Assembly (NCBI GenBank): GCA_015058295.1
Contig: SVCP01000009.1
Location: 1 to 53,383, forward strand
Origin: Anaerofustis stercorihominis
GTDB taxonomy: Bacteria > Bacillota > Clostridia > Eubacteriales > Anaerofustaceae
Direction of reading: 5' to 3'
Length of the DNA: 53,383 bases
Shown here in pieces: positions 37,763-47,046 of the stretch (positions are counted from its first letter, which is position 1; each line of letters begins with the position of its first letter). A program made the position numbers and the translations under genes. The notes under the pieces are model-generated. The model had not been told where the DNA came from. It saw nothing but the letters and a program-made list of their open reading frames with translations, and did not search any database.

Positions 37763-38818
37763 ATGGCAAGAATTAAGAAAGACTTCAGCCCGGAAGAACT
37801 CAGAGTGGTTGGTCAGAAACCCGGCAGAATGCCCCTTGATCTTTACAACACACCGATCTCTTACAGAGAAAACATCAACATGACATATTTTGACAAAGAT
37901 CAGTATTGGGTTCCGTCATTCAGCGAACTCGGAAGCGTTCAGTCTACACTTTACGCTACAAAACTCTCCCGTCCCGGTGCAGACAATGATGGTATGGTGG
38001 ACGTATTCGGCGCAAAATGGAAATGGGTTCCGAGCGCAGGTGGTGCTATTACTGAAGGAGGATCACCGATCTTCACAGATGCAAACGAATGGAAAGACAA
38101 AATCACTATTCCCGATGTGGACACATGGGACTGGGAAGCTGACCTTGCAGATAAACCGGCAGATGCTCGTTTCTCAAATCAGTTTACATTCCTCAATGGT
38201 TTCTGGTTTGAAAGACTTATCACTCTCATGGACTTTGAAAATGCGGCTATGGCTCTCGTAGATGAAGATCAGCAGGATGCTGTAATCGAAATTTTCGAAG
38301 CAATGACAGATATGGGTATCAAGATCGTTGATAATATCTGCAAATACGCTCCGTATATTGATGGATTCTCAATCCATGACGACTGGGGTGCTCAGAGAAG
38401 CCCGTTCTTCTCAGATGAAATCGCAAGAAAGCTCTTCCTTCCGTTCATGAAGGAACTTGTAGGCCACATCCACTCAAAGGGCAGATATGCTACGATCCAC
38501 TCCTGCGGACATATTGAAGACAGACTTCCGATCTTCGTAGAAGCAGGTCTTGACGGATGGCAGCCGCAGAATGCAAATGACATCCACAAGATGTATGATC
38601 TTTACGGTGATAAACTCGTAATCGAAGCATGGCCGGAGGCATTTGACCCTGCTGATGAAAAAGCAGCAAAACAGGCAGCAAGAGATTTCGTTGACTACTT
38701 CTGCAAACCGGGCAAACCGATTATGCTTGGCTACAACGCAGGCGCAGCTCTCAGCAGTAAAGTATTCAAAGAAGAACTTTACGAATACTCAAGAAAACAT
38801 TATCTCAACATGAAATAA
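37763..38818 (+). CDS. URO-D superfamily protein 2 (methyltransferase-like), pair A
   Basis: 351 residues, close paralogue of the preceding gene along its whole length: NTPISYREN, WFERLITLMDFENAAMAL, HDDWGAQRSPFFS (His205) and TIHSCGH (His246, Cys248). The residue after the motif is His where the other three have Cys. The two genes clearly arose by tandem duplication. The substrate is not known; a methyl transfer role is suggested only by the fold and the HxC motif. AAAAGGAGAAAA precedes the ATG. It ends at a bidirectional terminator. Confidence 0.85.
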   Translation: MARIKKDFSPEELRVVGQKPGRMPLDLYNTPISYRENINMTYFDKDQYWVPSFSELGSVQSTLYATKLSRPGADNDGMVDVFGAKWKWVPSAGGAITEGGSPIFTDANEWKDKITIPDVDTWDWEADLADKPADARFSNQFTFLNGFWFERLITLMDFENAAMALVDEDQQDAVIEIFEAMTDMGIKIVDNICKYAPYIDGFSIHDDWGAQRSPFFSDEIARKLFLPFMKELVGHIHSKGRYATIHSCGHIEDRLPIFVEAGLDGWQPQNANDIHKMYDLYGDKLVIEAWPEAFDPADEKAAKQAARDFVDYFCKPGKPIMLGYNAGAALSSKVFKEELYEYSRKHYLNMK

Positions 38819-38832
38819 TTATTTTAAACATC

Positions 38833-38860
38833 AAAACCGTCGGGGATCCGACGGTTTTTT
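38833..38860. terminator. Bidirectional terminator between URO-D 2 and the M3 lipoprotein gene
   Basis: Perfect 11-bp stem AAAACCGTCGG / CCGACGGTTTT with a 4-base loop, A-rich on one side and T-rich on the other. Confidence 0.92.
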
Positions 38861-38874
38861 ATTGTCGTATTTGG

Positions 38875-40494
38875 TTATTGCAGAACATCTTCAAACAAAG
38901 CTTTTACAGAATCTATTCTGCCTTTGCTGAAGGGGCTTTTTAGACCTGCATCATCAAGAAATGCCATAAAATAGCTTTCTTCTGTATCGATGTTATCTGT
39001 GAACAGCTTTTTTCCTTTTCCTGAGCGGTCAAGCTCCATTTCATATATCTGCATTGCTGCATCATTGCTGAGTACATAGCTTATAACATACATAGGATGA
39101 GTGTAATAATGTGATATTCCCACAAATTCACGGTTATCATACCCCACACTTTCAAATCCGTAATCCTCAGCTATATCCTCGTATATATCACGCAGATTAT
39201 CAACTGTCAGTTCATCATCTAAAAGGGAATACAGCTTCAGTTCAAAGTCTGCATATGCTGCCTGTTCCACATATGTGCACAGACTGTCTGCCATTTTATA
39301 TTTCATAAGCTCTTCTGAGTCTTCGGTATAACATAAACTCAGGTATTCCATACCCTGTGAAAATATTTCAGCAACATCGGCTCCCGCATAACTTCCGTAT
39401 GAAAGAAAGTCATTACAGAAATGCCCGAATTCATGCACAAGTGTCAGTTTGTCTGCCTGTATAAGTGAAGAATTCATGAATATAAATGGTTCAGCATAAC
39501 TTGTAAGATATACTTCGAATGCAGAACCGTATTTATTTTCTCCATAAGATATATCATAAAGACCTGCAGTTTGCATAAGCTTAAACGCCATATTTATCTC
39601 TCCACCCATATTATCGGCTGCTTCCTCCAGATATCGGAGAGTTTCTTTTTCGGATGCGTATGAATACGCTGCATTCCAGACATCGGAATCAAATAATTCC
39701 GAGTAAAGAGGGGATAATTCTTTACTTATATCTGCAAGATATGCTTCGACATCTGAGGAATCGTAATCCCTTGCGTAATAGTAATTATTTGCGAACTGTG
39801 TGTAATCATCATATCCCCAGTACTGAGCAATATCCTGTCTTACATTTACAAGATCAATAAGAAGTTCTGCAAGTTCATCGGCACATGCATCATAATATTC
39901 ATCGGATGCAAATTCGTATTCAGAAGATTCTTCCGAAATATCATAATATTCATTCTGTAACTGTGCTTCTTTTGTGAGCAGAGAATTCAGTTCATCGTCC
40001 CACAAGTTTTCACCGTCATATGCTTCAAAATATCCTTCGCCAAAGAATTCCTCTTCAAGCTGATCACGGCAGGGAGATTCTGCAAGCTCGTAATACAGGT
40101 TCTCAAGGGATGCGTCCACCTGAGGTATGTTTTCCGCAAAGAAATTACATTCGTCTTCCCAGTATTCATCGGTCAGGTCGTGACAGTATTTCAGATCTGC
40201 CAGCGAATAATATGTATAAAACCAATCGTATTCGTCGTAATAATCAAAGACGCATTCAAGAATATACTCTGCATCATAGCCTTCTGAGGCTTCGCAGGCT
40301 TTATTATATGCATCCATAACATCATCGGGATCGGGGCGCTTATATACCATATCATCGTATGAAACGACCTCGCCTGTTCCAAGCATTGCTTTTAGCAGAT
40401 TTTCTTTGAAGGAAGCATTTCCCGGTGTACATCCGGACAAAATGAGTATAATTACTGTAAATATTGCAATAATACGTATTTTAGATCTGTTCAT
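38875..40494 (-). CDS. Exported M3-family metallopeptidase lipoprotein
   Basis: 539 residues. A lipoprotein signal has the lipobox LSGC with Cys22, so the enzyme is anchored outside the membrane. The mature part is very acidic and helical and carries the zinc site HEFGH at residues 354-358 (LTLVHEFGHFCNDF), typical of M3 (oligoendopeptidase F/thimet) peptidases. A downstream EIFSQGMEYL supplies the third ligand region. Most M3 enzymes are cytosolic, so this would trim peptides at the cell surface. AGAGGTGA precedes the ATG. Confidence 0.88.
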   Translation of the reverse strand: MNRSKIRIIAIFTVIILILSGCTPGNASFKENLLKAMLGTGEVVSYDDMVYKRPDPDDVMDAYNKACEASEGYDAEYILECVFDYYDEYDWFYTYYSLADLKYCHDLTDEYWEDECNFFAENIPQVDASLENLYYELAESPCRDQLEEEFFGEGYFEAYDGENLWDDELNSLLTKEAQLQNEYYDISEESSEYEFASDEYYDACADELAELLIDLVNVRQDIAQYWGYDDYTQFANNYYYARDYDSSDVEAYLADISKELSPLYSELFDSDVWNAAYSYASEKETLRYLEEAADNMGGEINMAFKLMQTAGLYDISYGENKYGSAFEVYLTSYAEPFIFMNSSLIQADKLTLVHEFGHFCNDFLSYGSYAGADVAEIFSQGMEYLSLCYTEDSEELMKYKMADSLCTYVEQAAYADFELKLYSLLDDELTVDNLRDIYEDIAEDYGFESVGYDNREFVGISHYYTHPMYVISYVLSNDAAMQIYEMELDRSGKGKKLFTDNIDTEESYFMAFLDDAGLKSPFSKGRIDSVKALFEDVLQ

Positions 40495-40583
40495 ATGTCA
40501 CCTCTTTTTTATATTTTATCATATGCTCTGTTTGTAAACAACTCTCAGTAATATTAAATGAACTCCGCAGTTATAAAGTAAAA

Positions 40584-40605
40584 GCCACCGGAAATATCCG
40601 ATGGC
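40584..40605 (-). terminator. Terminator after the YwaF-type gene
   Basis: On the minus strand, stem GCCATCGGA / TCCGGTGGC (one G-T pair) with a 4-base loop, then TTTTACTTT. Confidence 0.75.
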
Positions 40606-40611
40606 AATATA

Positions 40612-41355
40612 TCAGGCTGTTTTTTTCTTCTTTTTTGATATGATTTCAAATGGTAGAAACATAAGTATCCATACAACGAATATAAGTGCCGCAAATCCGA
40701 CGAGATATCCCGGATTTCCCATAACTTCTCCCATAATTTCCAGCGGAGAATTTTCCTGAGGTCGGTTTATAAACATGAAATTCGTACCGGCAATCATATT
40801 GAATATGTAAATAAACGGAGCAATCGCAAGAAGTGCGCCTGCACACTTCGGAAGCATTTTCATATCGGGCTTTATATCCCCCGCATACAAAAGCATCACA
40901 GGATATGCAAACAGCTGAATATGCACTGTGAACGAGTGTATATGCGAAAAATTAACAACGGGCAGTGTCCACCACATAGGGAAAAGCAATGCTACAAGTG
41001 CTCCGGGCATACACAATGCATATAACATCTGGTTTTCGAGCTCTTTGTTGTAATATGCGTGGTGCAGTATGACAAATACATTTATACTGCACAGGTGCAA
41101 CGGAAGATAATCAAGTGTGTATCTGCCACCAATAAGCAGACATACCGTTTCAAAGATGTCGTTTGCCACAATGCTCCATGCAAATATTTTCCTGTATTTC
41201 AATCTTTTTTCTGCAGACTGTTTTTTATATGTAACGCACAATACCGCAGTTGATATTGCTGCGATTGCAAGCCACGCAATGTGTATCGGTCCGTAGTGTG
41301 TAAACCCCAGTCCTTCCGGAATTGTTTCCATTGTCTCTAAAAAGTATCTGAACAT
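40612..41355 (-). CDS. TIGR02206/YwaF-family membrane protein
   Basis: 247 residues with about six or seven membrane helices and the family signature LPLHLCSINVF near residue 85, plus HIQLFAYPVML. YwaF-type proteins are found widely in Firmicutes and have no established role. AGGAG lies 6 bases before the ATG. It is transcribed in the same direction as the M3 lipoprotein gene but is separated from it by a terminator. Confidence 0.85.
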   Translation of the reverse strand: MFRYFLETMETIPEGLGFTHYGPIHIAWLAIAAISTAVLCVTYKKQSAEKRLKYRKIFAWSIVANDIFETVCLLIGGRYTLDYLPLHLCSINVFVILHHAYYNKELENQMLYALCMPGALVALLFPMWWTLPVVNFSHIHSFTVHIQLFAYPVMLLYAGDIKPDMKMLPKCAGALLAIAPFIYIFNMIAGTNFMFINRPQENSPLEIMGEVMGNPGYLVGFAALIFVVWILMFLPFEIISKKKKKTA

Positions 41356-41490
41356 TATAGTCTCCTGTGTTTATATCTGACGAATGTAATAATACCACAT
41401 TTCTGTGTAAAGACAAGACTTATTTATGTTTTTATCGTAATAAAATATAAACATATACATCAATTTTTCTGATAAATCAGCGATTTTCTA

Positions 41491-41519
41491 TTGACATAAC
41501 AGTGCTGTGGGACTATACT
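41491..41519 (+). promoter_or_regulatory. Promoter for typA
   Basis: Consensus TTGACA and TATACT with exactly 17 bases between, about 30 bases before the start codon. Confidence 0.85.
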
Positions 41520-41549
41520 GTTTAGGTTGTTATACAATATGGAGGAAAT

Positions 41550-43367
41550 ATGATAAGAGACGATTTACGAAATATCGCAATCATCGCTCACGTTGACCAC
41601 GGAAAGACAACTCTTGTTGATGAAATGCTCAAACAGTGCGGCGAATATCGTGAAAATCAGGCTATTACCGAGAGAGTAATGGATTCTAATGACCTTGAAA
41701 AGGAAAGGGGTATTACTATCCTTGCGAAGAATACATCCGTTGAATACAAGGGCATAAAAATAAATATCGTTGACACACCGGGACACGCAGACTTCTCGGG
41801 AGAAGTAGAGCGTATCTTTAAAATGGTAGATGGTGCAATCCTTCTCGTAGATGCTGCGGAAGGACCTATGCCGCAGACAAGATTCGTTCTTGAACGTGCT
41901 CTCGAAATGAAAAAGAGCATTATTATTGTAATAAATAAAATAGACAGACCGGATGCAAGAATTTCTGAAGTCATTGATGAAATCCTTGAGCTTCTCATTG
42001 ATCTTAATGCGGATGATAATCAGCTGGACAGTCCTATCGTTTATTGTTCAGCAAGAGCAGGTACAGCTACCCTTGAAGAAGGTGGAGAAGGCACAGATCT
42101 TATTCCTCTTTTAGATACTATCATTTCACATGTTCCGTGTCCGGAAGGAGATGAGACGCTTCCTGTTCAGATGCTTGTTTCTTCCATCGACTATAATGAT
42201 TATGTGGGAAGAATCGCAATCGGCTCAATCGAAAGAGGTGTTCTCAGACAGAATCAGGAAGTATATATCACTGATTATCATGAAAAACACGCTCCGTATA
42301 AAGCGAAGATAACAAATATGTATCAGATCGATGGCCTTAAGCGTACGGCTGTTACAGAGGCAAGTGTAGGTGATATCGTTTGTATTTCAGGTGTTGCTGA
42401 TATTACTATCGGAGACACTATCTGTGATGTGAACAACATCGAGCCGCTTCCGTTTGTAAAGATCGGTGAACCGACCATCGAAATGCTTTTCTGTGTAAAT
42501 GACAGCCCGTTTGCAGGAAAAGAAGGCAAATTCGTCACATCTCGTCAGATCAGGGACAGACTTTATAAAGAACTTCTCAAGGATGTATCCCTCAGAGTTA
42601 CTGATACAGACAGTACAGACCGTTTCCTCGTCGCAGGAAGAGGTGAAATGCATCTTTCTATCCTCATTGAAACAATGAGACGAGAAGGCTATGAATTTGC
42701 TGTAGGCACACCGAGAGTTCTTGTTAAGGAAATCGACGGAGTGAAATGCGAGCCGTATGAAAAACTCATTATCGATGCCCCGAAAGACAGTGTGGGCACT
42801 GTTATCGAAAGTCTCGGTATGAGAAAAGGTGAGCTTGAGAATATTATCCCCATGGGAAGCAGAAGCCGTCTGAGCTACATTATCCCGTCAAGAGGTCTTC
42901 TCGGATACAGAAGCAGATTCCTTACAGAAACAAAAGGTGAAGGCATTATGAACTCTGTATTTGACAGCTACAGGGAATATAAAGGCGATATCGCAAGAAG
43001 ATATACAGGCTCTCTCATTGCGCATGAAACAGGCACTTCCATTACTTACGGTCTTTTCAACGCACAGGAAAGAGGAAGTCTCTTTATTCCGGCAGGTGTT
43101 GAAGTTTATGAAGGTATGGTCGTCGGAGAATCTCCGAAGAGTGGAGATATTGTTGTTAATGTATGCAAGAGAAAACACGTTACAAATATCCGTGCAGCAG
43201 GCAGCGACGATGCACTCAGACTTGTTCCGTATAAGAAAATGTCTCTTGAACAGTGCCTTGAATTCCTTGGCGAAGACGAACTTCTCGAAGTAACACCGAA
43301 AAATCTCCGTATCAGAAAAACTATTCTCAATAAGGAACTTCGTCTTAAGAGCGAAAGGCATCACTGA
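41550..43367 (+). CDS. typA: Ribosome-associated GTPase TypA/BipA
   Basis: Translational GTPase (605 residues, normal length) that binds the 70S ribosome and helps subunit assembly and stress responses. G1 is AHVDHGKTTL, G2 ERGITI, G3 DTPGHADF, G4 NKID. The EF-G-like domains III and V and the BipA-specific C-terminal domain follow (IIPSRGLLGYRSRF). TGGAGG lies 7 bases before the ATG. A 62-residue ORF follows after two bases. Confidence 0.97.
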   Translation: MIRDDLRNIAIIAHVDHGKTTLVDEMLKQCGEYRENQAITERVMDSNDLEKERGITILAKNTSVEYKGIKINIVDTPGHADFSGEVERIFKMVDGAILLVDAAEGPMPQTRFVLERALEMKKSIIIVINKIDRPDARISEVIDEILELLIDLNADDNQLDSPIVYCSARAGTATLEEGGEGTDLIPLLDTIISHVPCPEGDETLPVQMLVSSIDYNDYVGRIAIGSIERGVLRQNQEVYITDYHEKHAPYKAKITNMYQIDGLKRTAVTEASVGDIVCISGVADITIGDTICDVNNIEPLPFVKIGEPTIEMLFCVNDSPFAGKEGKFVTSRQIRDRLYKELLKDVSLRVTDTDSTDRFLVAGRGEMHLSILIETMRREGYEFAVGTPRVLVKEIDGVKCEPYEKLIIDAPKDSVGTVIESLGMRKGELENIIPMGSRSRLSYIIPSRGLLGYRSRFLTETKGEGIMNSVFDSYREYKGDIARRYTGSLIAHETGTSITYGLFNAQERGSLFIPAGVEVYEGMVVGESPKSGDIVVNVCKRKHVTNIRAAGSDDALRLVPYKKMSLEQCLEFLGEDELLEVTPKNLRIRKTILNKELRLKSERHH

Positions 43368-43369
43368 TC

Positions 43370-43558
43370 ATGAATACGGAAGAACTTATCCTCAGCGGAT
43401 TCTGTAAAACAAAGAATCTTACCAATACTGTCATAATCGAAGTTGAGGCAGGGGAGAATGGAAATACTATCGTGTATGCAAACTGCAAATATACGAAGTG
43501 TGAACATTTCACTGTATGCGAGATTATGAAAAATGCTGCAAATTATGAATTTAAATAA
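43370..43558 (+). CDS. Small Cys-containing protein downstream of typA
   Basis: 62 residues, starting two bases after the typA stop and ending at a good terminator, so probably a true operon member. Four Cys occur (FCKT, NCKYTKCEHF, VCEI); the last three, with the nearby His, could bind a metal. There is no membrane segment and I recognise no family. Confidence 0.6.
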   Translation: MNTEELILSGFCKTKNLTNTVIIEVEAGENGNTIVYANCKYTKCEHFTVCEIMKNAANYEFK

Positions 43559-43561
43559 ACA

Positions 43562-43590
43562 AAAGGCATCCGAATGATGCCTTTATTTTT
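43562..43590 (+). terminator. Terminator after the typA operon
   Basis: Perfect 9-bp stem AAAGGCATC / GATGCCTTT with a 5-base loop, then ATTTTT. Confidence 0.85.
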
Positions 43591-43604
43591 ATGATCTGAA
43601 TAAT

Positions 43605-43637
43605 AAAAAAGGAACAGTCTGACTGACTGTTCCTTTT
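43605..43637 (-). terminator. Terminator after the GPH symporter gene
   Basis: Perfect 13-bp stem AAAAGGAACAGTC / GACTGTTCCTTTT with a 5-base loop. The minus-strand transcript ends in TTTTTTATT. Confidence 0.9.
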
Positions 43638-43661
43638 ATGTATATCGTATTTACCGATAAA

Positions 43662-45074
43662 TTAAGCCTGAGCGAGCTTTTCAGCAGCTTCTCTTTCAGC
43701 GTTTGCTTTAGCGTACATAGCAGCTTCTTCGTCTGTAAGTTTGTAGAGGAGGAAGATGATTGCTGCAGCAGCGAGACAGCAAATAGCCGGTACGAATGTG
43801 ATAACGCTCATGAAGCCTTTGAGTGAAGCGAATGTACCAACGCCATCAACTACTTCATAACCTGTCCATGCAAGAGCGAAGCCCTGGAGTGTACCACCTA
43901 CAGCGAAACCGATTTTTGTCGGCCAGTTCATTACTGTAACAGCCATTGTTCTGTTGTCAACGCCTGTTGTGTAGTAACCGTATTCACCACAGTCGAGGTA
44001 GTAGTTAGCCATGAACGGTGTGTACATGTACATAGCTGACTGGCATACGCACATACCAACTGTCATAACAACGAGGTTAGCTTCGTTTGCTGAGTTAAGA
44101 CCAAACATACCCATGAATGAAAGACCTGCAGCGTAGATTACCCAACCTGCAACGAGTGACATTTTCTTACCGATCTTTCTACCGATCTTCGGAACTACCA
44201 TAGATGCGAGGAATGCACAGACAGCTCTTGCTGTAAGAGGAATTGTCATAAATGCGAAGTTTCCTGTAGCTTTGAAGTAGTATGATGTAAGGCCTGTGTA
44301 GAGCTGTGTACCTACTGTGAATACTGTGAAGCCGGCGAAAACAATGAGCATCTGTTTGTTTGTAACAACTGAAGAGATCATCTGTTTTACTGTCGGAGAC
44401 TGTTTCTTAGCAGCACCTGCCGGTGTTGGCGGATCGTACGGCTGACCTTCTTTGATGAAGATAACGTTGCAGACAACGAATGAAAGTGAGAATACGAGTG
44501 TTACGAGGAAGTAACCGAGTGACGGTGAACCTGTAAGCTTTTCAACGAACTGGATACACGGAAGTGTGATTGCTGAAGAAATGATTGAAACTGCAGCACC
44601 AACCTGAGCCTGACGAGCTGTGAGAGTTTTTCTTGCTTCCATGTCTGCACCTGCAAGCTTCGGAATAAGAGCAGCTCTTGATGTTGCGTTGAAGTTCATT
44701 GAACCATGGAACATTACGTAGAATACGCAAACGATGAGAAGTCTTACTGTCGGGCTTGAGATGAACGCTGTTGTGTCGAGCATCTGAACGATGTTACCGA
44801 AGAAGAGTGTAGCTGTGAGAAGTCTGATCCATGACATGTATTTACCATGTTTCATGTTGACTTTTTCGATGATACCGCCGGCAACGATAGAGATGATGAA
44901 GTCGAATGTCTTCGCAATACCCATACCTGTTCCGAGAGCTACCGGGTTGATTCCGAGATAGTCTGTGCAGAACATCATAAGGTACATTGTCGGAACTGTG
45001 AATGCCATTGTCAACGTACCCTGACCGAGAGCGTAGGAGTTGACAAGAAGCGGAGAAAGTTTTTTGTTTTCCAT
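43662..45074 (-). CDS. GPH-type sodium/sugar symporter (MFS_2 family)
   Basis: 470 residues with 12 membrane helices. The N-terminal signature YLMMFCTDYLGINP, followed by KTFDFIISIVAGG and then HGKYMSWIRL, is typical of glycoside-pentoside-hexuronide:cation symporters (MelB/XynB-like). It would carry a glycoside or related solute with Na+ or H+. It has its own promoter, lies between URO-D paralogues, and points the same way as URO-D 3. It may therefore import the substrate of that system, although this is inference. AAGGAG lies 8 bases before the ATG. Confidence 0.88.
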   Translation of the reverse strand: MENKKLSPLLVNSYALGQGTLTMAFTVPTMYLMMFCTDYLGINPVALGTGMGIAKTFDFIISIVAGGIIEKVNMKHGKYMSWIRLLTATLFFGNIVQMLDTTAFISSPTVRLLIVCVFYVMFHGSMNFNATSRAALIPKLAGADMEARKTLTARQAQVGAAVSIISSAITLPCIQFVEKLTGSPSLGYFLVTLVFSLSFVVCNVIFIKEGQPYDPPTPAGAAKKQSPTVKQMISSVVTNKQMLIVFAGFTVFTVGTQLYTGLTSYYFKATGNFAFMTIPLTARAVCAFLASMVVPKIGRKIGKKMSLVAGWVIYAAGLSFMGMFGLNSANEANLVVMTVGMCVCQSAMYMYTPFMANYYLDCGEYGYYTTGVDNRTMAVTVMNWPTKIGFAVGGTLQGFALAWTGYEVVDGVGTFASLKGFMSVITFVPAICCLAAAAIIFLLYKLTDEEAAMYAKANAEREAAEKLAQA

Positions 45075-45211
45075 TATGAGGACTCCTTATAAAAAATATG
45101 TTTCGGCATTTCAGATTTTCAATGAGACAATAGGCTGACTAACTATCGCCCGCAACACTGATGTGTTATATTTTTTTTGACGCAATTCAAAATCTGTAAT
45201 GCACTTTTCGA

Positions 45212-45240
45212 ATTATAAAGCTGAATATAAAAAAAGTCAA
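45212..45240 (-). promoter_or_regulatory. Promoter for the GPH symporter
   Basis: On the minus strand, TTGACT and consensus TATAAT with 17 bases between. Transcription would start near 45205, leaving a 130-base leader. An inverted repeat, ACTGCA / TGCAGT at 45272-45289, lies about 70-85 bases upstream of the start and could be an activator site. Confidence 0.75.
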
Positions 45241-45616
45241 CCTGTCATTTGTCGGAAAAAGAAGGCCTGAAAACTGCACAATGTTGCAGTAAAAGGTGTA
45301 TTCAAAATTTTGTATTAATTTATCGAAATATAATAATTTTCAGTAAATTTAATAAATGAGACGTTTTCAAGGTATATGCTTATAAAGAAAAATACATATG
45401 GATTTTGCCCATATAAATTTAATATATTTGTTTGTATCTGATTATATGGATATTTTCTCCAAAATTACTGTAATTACGGATTTTTATCAGAGAAAACGGA
45501 GAAATCAGCATGTGAAAATTTTTTATGAAGAAAAAAATATAAATAAATTGTGATTTTTTTATTGATTTGTGCCGGACATTCTTAACCGGACTTCAAAAAA
45601 ATTGGTCTATCCATAA

Positions 45617-45643
45617 GAAAACTCCCGGAATTTTCCGGGAGTT
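45617..45643 (-). terminator. Terminator after URO-D 3
   Basis: Near-perfect palindrome AACTCCCGGAA / TTCCGGGAGTT. The minus-strand transcript continues TTTCTTATGG. Confidence 0.75.
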
Positions 45644-45668
45644 CATATTATGTATTGAACATAAACTA

Positions 45669-46742
45669 TTATTTAGCGTAAGCGATTCTGCTCTGTCTGT
45701 AGAGAGCTTCAGCAAATTTCGGGTGAGCGCCTCTGAGTGAAGCGTAAATCGGGTATTTGCTGTATTTTTCAACGTATGCTTTAGCAGCTTCTTCAACTTC
45801 TTCGTCTGTAGCGTCTGCCGGGAGAACCGGAGCTTCGATACCGAGCATGATGTCTTTGCCGTATTTTTCATAAAGCATATCTTTGTCGTTCATCGGCTGA
45901 CCTGACCAGATGTCAACACCGATATCGATCATTGCAGGAACGAGGAGTTCGTTGCATCCGCAGGAGTGGAGCTGGAAGATAAGGCCGTTTTCATGGCAGA
46001 AGTCAGCAACTTTCTTGATGTGCGGAACGATCATTTCACGGCATGTAGCGAGTGAGAAGAACGGTGAACGCTGTGTTCCCCAGTCATCGTGGAAGAGAAC
46101 TTCACATACGTTTGCGCCTTCCATGTACTTTTTGATCATAGCAATGTACATATCAGCGAGTTTGTCGAAGAGATCATGGATAGCATCCTGCTGATCTTCA
46201 TCGATTACTGCCATAGCAGCGCCTTCGAAGTCCATGAAAGAGATGAGTCTTTCGAACATACCGTTCTGGAAGCAGCATCCGACAACTCTTGTTTCATCTT
46301 TGAACGGAGCGTTGAGTTCAGCCATTTCGTTCCACGGCATAGCATCGATATCCGGGAATGTGATCTTGTCATACCATTCGTTTGCATCAGAGAGTGTCGG
46401 ATCACCCGGTTTAACCATAGAACCGCCAGCTACCGGTACGAATACCCATTCAATACCGAAAAGGTCCGGTCCGCCTTTTTCTTCGAGAGGCTGTGCAGGA
46501 CCAAGGTCTCTTACTTCAGCACGAGCTACATGGTCAAGGTTAACTCTTGATTCGATGTTAACGATATCGTTTGAGTTTGCCATCCACATCGGTTCGCCTT
46601 TGAGGGCTTTGAACATATTTTCTCTTACTGTGATCGGTGTGTTCCAGATGGGTACTTCAGCCGGAGCATTGTCAACTGATTTGATGTTAAGGAATGTGCC
46701 TTTAACTTCTAATTCAGCAGGATTGAAAGGTACTTTTGTCAT
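45669..46742 (-). CDS. URO-D superfamily protein 3 (methyltransferase-like), pair B
   Basis: 357 residues from the ATG at 46742, which has AAGGAGAAAA upstream; the frame extends 21 more codons without a site. It has the URO-D fold with WNTPITVREN, MFERLISFMDFEGAAMAV, FHDDWGTQRSPFFS (His218) and QLHSCGCNELLVPAM (His259, Cys261). It is much closer to URO-D 4 than to 1 and 2: both share VNLDHVARAEV and VPVAGGSMVKPG. No Cys is found in the last 90 residues, so a complete MtaA-type zinc site is doubtful. Substrate unknown. Confidence 0.85.
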   Translation of the reverse strand: MTKVPFNPAELEVKGTFLNIKSVDNAPAEVPIWNTPITVRENMFKALKGEPMWMANSNDIVNIESRVNLDHVARAEVRDLGPAQPLEEKGGPDLFGIEWVFVPVAGGSMVKPGDPTLSDANEWYDKITFPDIDAMPWNEMAELNAPFKDETRVVGCCFQNGMFERLISFMDFEGAAMAVIDEDQQDAIHDLFDKLADMYIAMIKKYMEGANVCEVLFHDDWGTQRSPFFSLATCREMIVPHIKKVADFCHENGLIFQLHSCGCNELLVPAMIDIGVDIWSGQPMNDKDMLYEKYGKDIMLGIEAPVLPADATDEEVEEAAKAYVEKYSKYPIYASLRGAHPKFAEALYRQSRIAYAK

Positions 46743-46841
46743 TTTCGTTTTCTCCTTAGTGATAAATATTTTTAAATCTCGTCCGATTAAAAACACAACA
46801 AACAATGTTTAACAGACTTAATTCAATATTCCTATGCATTC

Positions 46842-46847
46842 ATTATA
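46842..46847 (-). promoter_or_regulatory. -10 box for URO-D 3
   Basis: Consensus TATAAT on the minus strand, about 100 bases before the start codon. The -35 is poor, which would fit an activator-dependent promoter. Confidence 0.5.
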
Positions 46848-47007
46848 ACAATTCAGAATATTTTTGCTATCCGAACTCTGTATAAAATAAATTGATTTTT
46901 ATTGACACATTGACAGTAAGAAAATGTAAGATGAATTTTAATATGCACCGACAAAGTGTTGTAGTAGCTGTTTCATTCAATATTTTAGATTGATGCTGAA
47001 AATCAAA

Positions 47008-47031
47008 GATACCCGCATATATGCGGGTATC
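47008..47031 (-). terminator. Terminator after the PucR-type regulator gene
   Basis: Palindrome GATACCCGCATA / TATGCGGGTATC; on the minus strand followed by TTTGATTTTC. Confidence 0.7.
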
Positions 47032-47046
47032 CGGATAGTGTGCTTA

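Larger units (their letters stand above)
45075..45668. other. 594-base gene-free stretch between the GPH symporter and URO-D 3
   Basis: Very AT-rich. It contains the symporter promoter and leader, two short inverted repeats (AACAC / GTGTT at 45154-45167; ACTGCA / TGCAGT at 45272-45289) and the URO-D 3 terminator. Between about 45300 and 45600 I see no ORF with a ribosome site, no tRNA and no clear structured RNA. Confidence 0.6.
46743..47046. other. 304-base gene-free stretch between URO-D 3 and the PucR-type regulator gene
   Basis: AT-rich. It holds the URO-D 3 leader and -10 box, a TTGACA direct repeat (TTGACACATTGACA near 46900) and the regulator's terminator. No ORF or RNA gene is seen. 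Confidence 0.55.

Noticed and set aside
46234-46812. A 192-codon plus-strand ORF opposite URO-D 3
   Set aside because: Pure antisense of a conserved coding region. Its Ser/Thr/Pro-rich composition is typical of shadow frames, and the matching antisense frame also appears opposite URO-D 4.
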